Made by a program: the position numbers and the translations under genes. From assembly GCA_002989075.1 (NCBI GenBank), contig PSQN01000017.1, forward strand, positions 744,001 through 808,000: 64,000 nucleotides of DNA, in the 5' to 3' direction. This stretch comes from Arthonia radiata. Lineage: Eukaryota; Ascomycota; Arthoniomycetes; Arthoniales; Arthoniaceae. Below the pieces are notes generated by a model, which saw only the letters and a list, made by a program, of their open reading frames with translations, was not told the DNA's origin and searched no databases. Position 1 is the stretch's first letter, and every line of letters starts with the position of its first letter. Shown here piece after piece: positions 33,598 to 45,400 of this stretch.

Positions 33598-34739
33598 ATA
33601 AGCAAAGACTTTATTATTAGTATCTAATAATATATATAAAATAAGACTTTTACTTTTTTAAACTTTCTCTTTTTTTCTTTGATATTATTATACTCTTTTA
33701 CTTAATCTATAAGCTTCTCTTTTTTAGTAGGTCTTTACTTTTCTTTTGAAATAATAAGTTTATAGCTAATTTAGTATTAAACTACCTCTAATTTATCTTT
33801 ATAATCTCTACTATATTAAGTTTTACTTTTATTAACTTATTTAGTATAGAGTTTAGCTTCTTTATAACTCTAACTTATTATTTAACTTATAGTATCAAGA
33901 ATTTTAAAGCTACTACTAATTTTAAAGCTATTTTATATAGCTTTAATAAAAGAAAGACTTTAAAGGTAACTTTACTAATTTTAGAGTCTTTAATAGCTTC
34001 TTTAGTTTTATACTCTTTTAAACTAAATAGCGTATCTCTAGCTTCTAAACCTTCTTATAAGTCTACTCTCTCTTATTATATTACTTTAGTCTAACTATTA
34101 GTATTTCTAGCTTATTAAAAGTATTCTATTTATAAGAATAATTCTAATAATAATAAAATTATTTATTTTCTATCTTACTATAGTACTACTTATAAGTCTA
34201 AGTTATCTATAAAGTCTTACTAGTTTATCTCTTTAAACTCTACCTTTTATAGTATATTTATATTAATCTAGCTTTAGCTAGAGGCTTACGTTCTAGTATA
34301 CTACTATTATATAAAGATCTTATTTAGTAATATAGCTATATATAGTAGTCTTATAATAAACTTTAATTTTAAGTATTATAAAGATTAAACTTATAAGTAG
34401 TCTAAGAAATAGTATACTAAGTATACTTACTATACTAGTATTAGAAGGTTAGAAAATAAGTATAAAATAGCAAGTCTAATACTTTCTATCTTAAATACTA
34501 ATTAATCTTATATTAATATATACTAGGTTTTAACTTAGTAGAGATATATCTATAACCTTCTTATATATATTAACTTTTTTTTAATTACTAGTAAGAATAT
34601 CTAAGATAATAAAGAGTCTTTCTATAAAGACTATCTTACTCTACTCTATACTTTTTATATTTAGCTATAGGCCTAGTAGTATAGTCTAAGTAATAAGTTA
34701 GTTAATAAAACTAATACTAAGGACTTTAAGTATATTAAG
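33598..34739. other. Unidentified AT-rich repeat remnant
   Basis: About 1.1 kb of TA-rich sequence between Copia A and the left target-site copy of Gypsy A. It has frequent stops in all frames and no motif I recognise. Because Gypsy A is flanked by an intact TSD, this stretch should have been continuous with 42,091-42,436 before Gypsy A inserted. Confidence 0.5.
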
Positions 34740-34744
34740 TTACT
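34740..34744. repeat. Target-site duplication, left copy (TTACT)
   Basis: The five bases next to the outer end of the left Gypsy A LTR equal the five after the right LTR (42086-42090). This is the expected footprint of a retroviral-type integrase. Confidence 0.93.
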
Positions 34745-35215
34745 TGTAACGCCGGTCGCTGGGAGGACCAAACTAAGGCTTACTTACCTTGTATACTAAT
34801 CGACCTTAGTAGTAGGTATCTTGTATACTAAAGACTAAAAGATAGGAGAGGCGAGATAGATTATAGAAGATAAGAGGGGCTTAACTAAAGTAGATAGAAG
34901 ATAAAGTATGTTATTTAAATATAGTTAAGAAACTTATATTTAAATATTAAGTTAATAGACTAAAGTCTATTTTAAGGTTAGTTATTAGTTTAGCTATATA
35001 GTTTAAGGTATACAGAAAAGTTTCTCTATATTTATTAATCTAACAATACTTATATCGGGCTTATAAAGAACGTAGATCTTTATAGCCGTCTTGTTCGATA
35101 ATACCTATAGCGGGTTTATAGGCTTAGTTAGAAATAATACTAGTAGAGCTAAGGTAACTAGCGGTAGTTAATACTTAAATATACGCTAGACCGTCTAGAG
35201 CTAGTATTTATAATA
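34745..35215 (-). repeat. Gypsy A 3' LTR (left)
   Basis: 471 bp; on the plus strand it starts TGTAACGCC and ends TTATAATA (originally TATAACA). It is aligned over its full length with the copy at 41615-42085; the differences are mostly transitions. Confidence 0.94.
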
Positions 35216-38200
35216 TAATTTCCTCTCTTTTAGTTAAATTGTTCTCAATTAACTCTTAGCTTATTAAATACCTATAAGTTATGTATCGTCTCTTCTTCTA
35301 TAACTAATCTGTAAGTTGCTATACCTCGTATAAAGTCTGTTACTATAGGTCTTAATAAAAAGTATAGCTAATACCTATTAATTAAAGCTTACGGTATTAA
35401 AATACCTTCTTGTTTTAAATGTATATTAACTAAGAAGAGGTATATAGTTTAGTTTAGAAAGGCGACGTATTCGGTATATACTTAGAATAAGAAGAGTTAT
35501 AATTTACGAGTATTAATAGCAGATAGTATACCTTATTGTTATTTTTCTGTAGTACTTAAAACTAACTTAATTGCAGCGCGTTCGGTTTATTCTTAATATT
35601 CCTTTTAGTCGGCTGCCCTTTAGCGTACAAAGCGCTAATTATATATATTAAAGGCTTAGATAGCAGCGTTAGTTACGGCTATATAGCGTAACTAATTTAA
35701 GGTCCGAAAGTTAAAAGAGAAGGTTAAGAAGACTTGTATACGGATAGTAGCAAAGTTAGCTTAAAATAAATTATTGGAGTAAGAGAAGTTTACCGCGTTA
35801 ATAGCTGATAGCGATATATTTAAATGTTTGAGTAGGTTATTTATTAACTTTTAGAGTAACTCTTATCTAAAGTTAGATAGTAGTTCTGTAACGTAGTAAG
35901 CTAGCTTGTTTAAGAGTAATTTAGATATTGATAAGGTATACTAAGTAGTAAATTAGAGTATTAGTGCTACTACGACCGATTAATATTCTAGTTCTAATAT
36001 CGTTAAATAGTCTCTTTATAGTTAGTTAGATTTTATTTCGGTTTCTATTGATTTTTGTATTTAAAGTATTCTTTCTATTTTATAAGATACTATCGTTTGC
36101 CTCGGTATTATCTATAAGCTTGAATCGTTTTAACCTTATACTCAGGTTCTTAGTTATTAAAAAGGATTTTTAAGTTAGATCGTTCTACTTCTTAGAAGTA
36201 GACTAGTTTTAACAGCGCTATATAGAATATAGAATATATTCTTATTGTCTTTAAAAGTTTAAGTTTAAATATTATGGATTCTAATTGCTATAGAATTTTA
36301 AACAGTTTTGTCTTAGTATAGTTAAGTTTCTTACTTAGTTTAATAATTTTTATATTTCTTATAAGTAAGTAAGCTCTTCCCTCTTCTTTTGTACTTGTAT
36401 TTAGAGTAGTTCTTAACTTATTATACTATTTCCTTGTTTATTCGTTAATAAACTCGCTGTTTAACTTTAATTACTAGTATAGAGCTTTTATACTTGTAGC
36501 TATTTACGTAGCTAATTTATTTTCTATATTATTTTATAGTTATCTTCTTTAAAGAGGATAATAGCTATATAAAATATAAAACAAAGTTATTTTAATTATA
36601 TTGTTTTTTATATTATTGTACGCGGCTTGCGCTACTAGTAGTAATTGTACCTAGTCGTTTTACTAGTAGTTAATATATACTTAGAGATACTATTCTAGTA
36701 TTTAATTTGTTTATTCTGTTTGTCTGTCTATTTGTAAATAGAACGACATAGATATTTTCTATTTTGTTTCTAGTTATTGTATTAGAGATATTTAAAATCG
36801 TAAAATAAATTTTTAGTCTCTGTCTAAGACAATTTTTTGTAGTTAACTATAGTTCGCTAGAATAATCCGAAGGAATATATATACTAATTGTTCTAAATTA
36901 CTAGCTTCTTTGTAAGATACAAAGTATACGTACTTTATTAGTTTATTGTATATAACGAGGATAGCGTTGTAAGCTACTTCTATAAGTAGATCCTTAAATA
37001 TTAGTAGTTTAGTAATAAAGTTTAGTAAGACTGTATATTATAGCCTCTTAAATATCTTTAGTAGCTATAGTTTACTATATAGTAAATATCTTAGGTACTT
37101 AGTTCTTACGCATACATTGTATTTTTGAATATAATTCTCGACGTAGTGTTAGATTCTCGGGATATAGTAGGTTCTTATAATTTTTTCTATAGTATTATCG
37201 ATTTCCTTGTGTTCTTTTGTTAGGTTATCGTAAAAGTTACTAATAATGTATTGGGTTAGATTCCTTAGAACGTAAATCTTGTCTTAAAATTTATAATAGT
37301 CTTTACTATTCTTAGTTAATTTTAGGTGTCGTTTCTCGTTTTCTTAGTAGATTTTAGGGTCGTTTAGAATATTTAGGATTCAATTGTCTAGTTCGATAAT
37401 AAACTCGATTGTTATAGCTAATTAATTGTATCTAATCTTATTATTGTATTTTCGGAATATTGCGTGCTTAACGTGTTTCTTGTTATTAAGGTAATTAGAA
37501 CATTAGCTTAGAGCGTCGGCTTTATCGTTCTTAAAACCCTTTTTGTAGGTAATAATAAAGTCGTATAGAGTTATAGTTTCTAACTATCTAACTTGTCTGC
37601 AATTAAGTTTCTTTGTCGTTATAAAGTAAGTTAGATTCTTATAGTCTATATATACTATAATTATATAGTTTACTTCTTTCAGATAAGCTCGCTATATCTT
37701 AAATACTGCTATAATAGCTAAAAGCTCTTTGTTATAAATATTATAGTTCTATTCTGTAAGTAATATCTTTCTTGAGTAGAAAGCTACTGGTCTAAGCTTT
37801 CTTTCCTTATTGTTTTAACTTATATATACTCTAATTGTATAGTCTAACGCGTCTGTTTCTATAATAATCGGTAGGTTAGGGTTAAATATTGCTAGTACGG
37901 GCTTAATCTTAAAAGCTTTTTTAAGCTCTTTAAATACTAATTGTTCTTTCTACGTCTAGAAGAATTCTATCGATTATTTTGTTTATTAAGACAGCGGTAC
38001 TATAATTCGACTAAAGTTAGATATTTATTGTCTATAGTAGTTAGCAAAACTAAGAAACTATTATAATTATTTTATATTCTTTAGTATAAGCTAGATTAGA
38101 ATAGATTAGATCTTTAAATCTTTTATTTAGAGATCGTACTCGATAATTATAAATCTAAGAAATTCGACAGATTGTTAACAAAACTAGGTTTTCTTAATAT

Positions 38201-41200
38201 TAATTTATAAATTGGTACGCACTAATCTTTCTAATACCTTTTTAATATGTTTCTTATATTCTTTTAATATACAGCTATATACTAGGATATTGTCTAGATA
38301 AGCAGTTATAAATATATCTAGGTAATTACTAAGTATATCGTTAATTAGTTTTTAGAATAATACTAGTACGTTTATTAGTTTAAAAGGTATAACGCAATAC
38401 TTAAAAAGTCTATATCTAGTACAGAAGGCTATTTTCTACTCTTTACCTTTCTTTATATAAATTAGGTTGTAAGCTCCTTATAGGTTAAACTTAGTAAACT
38501 ATTGCGCGTTATATAATTAATCTATTATTTTATTAATACGTAGTAAAGAATATTAGTTTTTAATAGTTACTCTATTTAATTGTCTATAATTTACGTAGAG
38601 TTGTAGTTTGCTATTCTTCTTTAGTACAAAGAGTATTAGATATTTGGCTAGTAATATTAATTTCTAGATAAATCCTTTCTTAAGGCTTTTATTGAGATAG
38701 TCGTAGAGCGCTTAATTTTCTACTTCTAATAGAGAGTATATTAGACCGAATATTAGCGTTTTGCCTTCTTATAAAGATATTATATAATCCTACAGTTTAT
38801 ATTCTAAAAGAGCTAAGTTTGGCTTAGCTTTCTTAAACAGGTATTAGAATTAATTATATTTCTTAAGTATCTTAGTAATTAACTAAGTACTTATCGTCGT
38901 ATAGAATTATTAACGTATAGTTATTTTTTATTTATACTTATATATAGTTAGCTATAGATAAGATACTACGTTAGACTTCTTTTATAGAATATCTAAGTGT
39001 TAGAGTATAATAGTACTAATCCGTATAAGTTCTTTATTACGCTCCTTATTCTTACTACTAAAAATAGCTTGTAGAGTATTTGTTTTATAGAACGACTCTT
39101 ATTTAGAGTACTTGTACCTAGTAAAGAAGAGTTTCTTAGTTCTCTAATCTACTTTTAGGTTATATTGTTGTAACTAAAGTATACCTAGTACAGCGTAGTA
39201 CTAGTTAATATTTATAATATTATAAGTAATTTCTTTCTAATAGTCCTTAATTATTATATCTATTAGTAAAGTCTTATAGTTAACTCTTTCTTCTGCCCCT
39301 TAAAATTTAAACAGAATGTAGAGTAATTTCTTCTTCTATGTTTATATTTAATACTTCTTAACGTAGCGCGTTAAGATAAAGTTGCCTGTTGCGTCTAAAT
39401 TAATTATAATTTTAATGTTTCTAGAGTTTATTGTTGCTTGAGTATATAAGTATATTTTAAAAAAAGCTAAGCTTATATAGAGCTAGACTTTTAGAGGGTC
39501 TAACCGTTGAACGGGCCGGTACTACTATCCTCGAAGCAGTCGGCTTAGTCTTTTTTCTGTTAATTGTATACATTCTAGAGTATTTTAAATACTAAAACCT
39601 ATTGTTAGTTAATTTGCTATAAGAATTCCTATATAAAGTATTCTAGTACTATCTTTATTATAACGTTTAGTTTATTGTTTATAATCTCTGCTTTAATTAT
39701 ACAACTATTACTAATTAAAACTCGTTATATCTATAGATTGTATATTGTTAGTTAAAGATATTAATACTAACTATATAATTCTAAACTCCTAATAAGGTAG
39801 TCTACTAGTTGTCGTAGGCGTAAGTAAATATATCTTAGAATATTATTAATGTCTTTATTAGCGCTTAACTTTCTATTGTAGAAGGCTAACTAACAAAGTC
39901 TCTATATTATTCCTTTTCAACGGATTAAGGTTTATTCTTTTTAGTTAGTATTGTTCTTAAGTAAGGATTCTATATTATTAGAATCTATATTTTTATCTTT
40001 AAGTCGTTGTCTTACCTATAACGTATCGTAGCTGCTATCTTACTTAGCCTTTACAGTCTGTTTTTTCTTAAATTTTCCTTAGGTTTCTAGATAAGGTAAC
40101 CTAGATTGTTTTCGAATAAGACCTAGTTCTTGTATCGAACCTTGTTTTAAAGATATCGGTTTCCTCGGCCACCATTTTAATTCTAATTTATCGAATTTAT
40201 AGGTCATACAATTGTTATTGTAGTATATAGTCTAAAATAGTGTTTTATATAGTATAACGGTATCTTGTACCTACTGCCTTAGAATAGTGCGGTTAATATT
40301 ATTTTAGTTCTATAGATTTTGTTGCTTTCTTTTTATTTATCGTTCCTTTGTTTCTTTCTATAGCTTACTGTCTGTGTTCTAGTTTTTATATAAGTTAAAT
40401 AAGCTCTATTTGTTATACTTCTCGTTAAAAGAAACCTAGTGAGTGTTTTTCTAGTTACAAAAGATACTCTAGTAGATATTCTTTTGCTTCTTAGTTAGTT
40501 TAGTAACGTACTTATACTAGTTCTAAATAATCTTCTATAGAAGATCTAATTTTTGTAGGAAACGACCCTCAATTAGATTTATATACTAACGGTCGGAGAA
40601 GACTACTAGTAATTCTATCGCCTTATCGCGGCCGCTGTTTTTTTGCGTCTAGGTAGTTATATTGAACTATTGTTGCGGAGAGCGAGGCTTCTAAGGTCGA
40701 TTATTGTGCCTGTTTCGTTCTATACTGTTAAACTGTTGTTTCTTAGAATAGTATTTCTTAACTTAATGCTCTAGTTTTCTGCAATATAAGTATAGCTTAT
40801 TCTGTATTTTATATTCTCTTTTCTGGTTGTTTAGTTTCTCTTAGAGCTTAATAAAATCTAACTCTATTAGATCGCCTCGATCTTATTGTAAGTTTGCTTA
40901 ATTCTTTATTCCGTAGAATCTGTTAGTAGAGTTACTCTTCTTTTTTATCTGTCTTTTAAAGTTATTGTTATCGATCTTCTTTACTTATTGTATAAAGTTG
41001 TCGAGATTATTAAACTTCTCTCTACGAATATAGATTATTTCCTTAATATAATTCTTAAGTCTTTTATAAAAGGTCTTAATAAGGGGTTTCTTGTTCTATT
41101 CTATTTAATTAGTATACTATATAAATTTAGCGGCGTACCTGCTCGCTGGTCCTATCTACTTAAGGTTTCTAAGCTTTTTAGTAGCGACGCGTTTAGCGTC

Positions 41201-41614
41201 GGTCTATTTAAAGATTTTATAAAGCTTCTTCTAAAAGAAGATAAAGCTAGCAAAGAATTTATCGGTGTCCTTACGCCTACTCTTTATCGGAGTAAACAAG
41301 AAATCGTTAAGATAGTACTTAACCTACTTGTAGGTATCTTTATCTATATAAAAGGTAGCGAATAGAATTATAGTAGTATTGTTTAACAACTAGTCTTTAT
41401 AAGTTTTAAAGTATATAGCTAGGCGTATTAAGAATAAAGTAACTTCAAAACATTTATTTAAGAAGCTTTTTTTTATCTTAGTATTAATATTCAATATCTT
41501 ACTTGTACTAGCTATTCTGTTAGTTAATCTATCTATAGCGTCGTAGCTATTGGATACCAAAGTAGTAAACATAACTAATCTACTTTCTCTACTTTTATAG
41601 CGAGTCTATTAAAG

Positions 41615-42085
41615 TATAACGCCGGTCGCTGAGAGAACTAAACTAAGGCTTACTTATCTTATATACTTATCGACCTTAGTAAGTGGTATCTTATATACTA
41701 GAGACTGAAAGACAGGAGAGGTAAGATAGATTATAAAGAGTAAGAGAGACTTAACTAAAGTAAATAGAAGGTAAAGTACGTTACCTAAATATAGTTAAGG
41801 AACTTATATTCAAATATTAAGTTAATAGACTAAAGTCTATTTTAAGATCGATTATTAGTCTAACTATATAGTCTAAGGTATATAGAGGAATTCCTCTATG
41901 TCCGTTAATCTAATAATATCTATATTAGGTTTATAGGAAATATAGGCTTCTATAGCCGTCTTGTTTAATAATATCTACGTTGGGTTTATAGGCTTAGTCG
42001 GAAATAATGCTGGTAGAGCTAAAATAACTGGCGGTAGTTAATACTTAAATATACGCTAGGCCGTCTAGAGCTGGTATCTATAACA
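41615..42085 (-). repeat. Gypsy A 5' LTR (right)
   Basis: 471 bp; starts TATAACGCC on the plus strand (from TGTAACGCC) and ends CTATAACA. The same length as the partner LTR indicates that no internal indel has accumulated. Confidence 0.94.
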
Positions 42086-42090
42086 TTACT
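42086..42090. repeat. Target-site duplication, right copy (TTACT)
   Basis: Matches 34740-34744 exactly, marking Gypsy A as a single intact insertion. Confidence 0.93.
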
Positions 42091-42436
42091 ATACTAGAGC
42101 TTTAATTCTAGTATAGAGTTATATAGCTCTTAGCTATCTATAAGTAAGATTTCTAATAATCTAGCTATAATAGGTCTAATTTACTAGATTAAGAACTATA
42201 TTAATAATAGTTATAGCTATATTAAATAGTATTGTACTACTAGTCTATACCAACTTTAACTAGTTTAATTGTCTTTTCATAGTTTTCTATCTTTTATTTA
42301 ACTAAGATTTAGTCTATATAAGTAGTTTTTTTAGCTTATTAGAATAGATCTATATTTTTTTAATATAAGTCTTATGTTAGCTTTTTTATAGCTCAAGTTT
42401 TATAATTATATATAAATAGTTTCAAAGTTTAATGCT
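42091..42436. other. Unidentified AT-rich repeat remnant, right part
   Basis: A continuation of the sequence interrupted by Gypsy A; nothing recognisable. At about 42,437 the texture changes to sequence rich in CG-containing words, which I take as the start of Gypsy B. Confidence 0.5.
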
Positions 42437-45400
42437 TGTAATGCATAGACGTCCCGATAGCGAATTAGAACAGAATATTGCCTATTTAGGAAGGCTGCGA
42501 TCCTAGGAGAATATCTTCTCTCTAGTAGACGTATCCCTTTCTAGTCTCCTTAATAATTAGCTTGAACACTAGTAGAGCCTATTTAGACCCTTTTTGCTAT
42601 CTAACTGCTTTCTACCCTATATCTAGATTATATTCTAATTATTCTAAACCTATAAGGAAGGCGGCCGGTAGTTAGGTACCTTATTAACGTCGCTTAGGGG
42701 TCAATCCTCTATAACCAAGTATAGCCGAGACTCTATATATACGTTAAAATAAATAATATTAAAATTAATTAATAGCCGGTGCTAGTAAGTACTGTATTTA
42801 AAGAGAACAAGTAAGAAACTAAGTACGCGACGGTGGTCGCTTTATATCCGCCGTACAAGCAAAATACAGAGCGTAGTAAAATATAGCTAACGCCGAAGAA
42901 GACTAGAACCCTTATATAAAATTTAGCGACAATAATAAGCAAGAAGGCTTATAAGCCGGCAAACAGACGTCGAGCAGATTATAAACTAGAAAGAACGATA
43001 GTCTAAACTAAAATAATAACAACAACGAAGAGACTTACTAAGACTCTAACCGCAAAGAATTCCTCTTTAGCGCCTTCTTAAGCATTAAAGTACAAAAGTT
43101 AAGACAAGAACTGCTAGTATAGTAGTAGCAGCACACTATTAAGAAGCTTAAGCTTAAAAAGCAAATGCTTAAAGTTAAGCTCCAGTCTATCTGCAATTTA
43201 AGGGCTGGTAGCAAGCAACTATAGAGCGATTTAAGCCTCTAAAGCTAAATTAACGAGCTTCTTAAGAAAGAGACGTCTAAGCTTAAGAGAGCTATAAGCT
43301 CTATAGACACTTAATAGACTTAAACTATTAAGAAAAGATTTTAGATAGCTAACGTATTAGACTCTAATAACGTTTATATTATTATCTAGTACGTTTAGAG
43401 ACTCCCTAAAGACCTAGCGGATAGGTAGCAAACTTATATTAAAGAGAATAAAGAGAAGACGTCGCTCTACGTATAGATATACTTTAAAAGATAGGTAATA
43501 AAATATATTGTTAACTTAGCTATAGTTACTATAGCTAACGCAGAAAAGTTCTTTACGTTAATATAGAGTTTAACGTAGAAGCTTAAGAACTTTCTAAGCT
43601 TTCTATAGAATAAAGAAACTAAGTTGCTAGGTAGCAAGATACCGGATCTAAATTGAGCTGTATTCTACTATACCCGCTTATCTTTATAAATTAAGGTGAA
43701 GCTAATTAAGCAAGGTCTCTTAGAAAACCTACTTAAAGATATAAACGAGCTTCTAAAGAAAGTTTATTAATATATAAATATTAATCGTAGTATATTATAG
43801 AACGCCCGCAATACTAATATAAACCGAGATCGCTTTGATAGCGGATCGGGTATAAACTATAGCGGTTATAACGCTAGAGCATTTCTATAGGGATCGGGCC
43901 GCGAATAAGACAGTTTATATCGAGAACGAGGCAACTTACCGGTTCGATAAAGAGACAATAGCTCTGCCGTATAGAGGCAACTAGAGTCGATATATAGTAA
44001 GATAAATATTATCTGCTTTATATACAATTAGAAAGGGTATTATGCTACTAAATGTACTACGCTCTAAAATAGTATTAATTTGACGCTAGTTAAATAGAGA
44101 AACGATAGGCCCCGAGAGTAAGTCTCGCGTCTCTAAAGCTTAGAACTGTTAATTAACGGCAAGGACGAATTAAAGTCTCGATATAACTAGGTAGGTCGCT
44201 GCAAGAGGTCCTCGCGCTAGTAGATTTCGGTACAGAGATTAACCTTATTAATTATCGTATTGTACTTAAAAGAGGATAGTAAAAATTGTATAGAGTAAAG
44301 CTTCTATATACTAAGTTCCTTAATAAAAATAAGCTGTAGCTTTATAGCGCTTATAATATAAACGTAATTGTAAGAAACGTATATAAAGAGAAACGGTATT
44401 GCTAACTCTACCTATATTTAGCTAACTTTATAGGATATAGCCTCGTCTTAGGATATCTATAGCTTAAGTAAGTTAAGCCCTAAATTAGCTAGGCGATAAG
44501 AATAATTGCTTAGAGAAACCTTTCTACGCCTAAAGAACGGGTAGTAGGAGCTAAATCTATTGAGATCGTTAATAAAGACATAATTTTAGTATATTTATAC
44601 AGAGGCGAATAGTACTACTCTACGATTCTATAGATAGAAGCGGATAGACGTTATAAGTATTAAATAGCGGTTTTATTAGACGTTAGTTTGCCGCTAGACC
44701 AAACTCCGGATAGCGAGTCTAAGAAAGTAGAGAAGCGAGATAAGCTTCCTTCTTAGTACGCTAAATATAAAGATATCTTTTCTAAAGAACTGTCGAGTAA
44801 GCTTGCGCCGCTTAGTAAGCATACTTATAAGATTAAGCTTAAGGATAGTATAGAACCTCTGTATAAGCCAATCTACTCTATATCGTAGAATAAGCTAAAG
44901 ACGCTTCAAAAGTATCTAAATACTATAATTAAGAAAGAATAGATACAACCCTCTACTAGTCTAGCGGGTACTCTAGTTCTATTTATACTTAAGGCAGACA
45001 AATTATTAAGACTGTATATTAACTACCGCGGTTTAAACAATATTACTGTAAAGAATCGCTACGCATTACCGCTAGTCTCTAAGATTCTTAATCGCTTATA
45101 AGGCTTAAAGATATTTATAAAGCTTAATCTTTGCGATACCTATTACCGTATCTATATTTACAAAGAAAATAATTAAAAAACAGCGTTTTGTACCCGATAC
45201 GGGCACTATAAATACTTAGTAATACCTTTTAAACTAGCAAACGCCCCTGCTACGTTCTAGATATATATCTATAAAGCTATAGGCAATCTTATTAATACTG
45301 TATGTATCGTTTATATAAACAATATCTTAATTTTCTCTAAAGACGAGGAAAGCTATAAAGGCTATATTAAAGAAGTCCTGCGAAGGCTCTATAAATAGGG

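Larger units (their letters stand above)
34745..42085 (-). mobile_element. Gypsy A: complete but RIP-inactivated Ty3/gypsy retrotransposon
   Basis: 7,341 bp bounded by two 471 bp LTRs and a TTACT duplication. It reads on the minus strand: gag (about 41,600-40,000), protease, RT (about 38,560-38,000, with RYRLFKYCVIPF and an AYLDNILV box at about 38,282-38,303 in place of YLDD), RNase H (about 37,950-37,500, YNIYNKELLAIIAV) and integrase (about 37,450-36,700, NFITKLL and a central core). RT before integrase defines Ty3/gypsy. Orientation is confirmed by a polypurine tract on the minus strand at 35,219-35,232 beside the left LTR. All frames carry many stops. The 125-codon plus frame at 40,988-41,365 is antisense to gag. 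Confidence 0.95.

Noticed and set aside
28182-33602. Target-site duplication for Copia A
   Set aside because: The flanking pentamers TTCTC and ATAAG do not match even allowing C/T and G/A changes at RIP sites.
40988-41365. 125-codon open frame on the plus strand in the AT-rich island
   Set aside because: It is antisense to the gag region of Gypsy A. RIP of the coding strand tends to remove stops from the opposite strand, so openness is a by-product.
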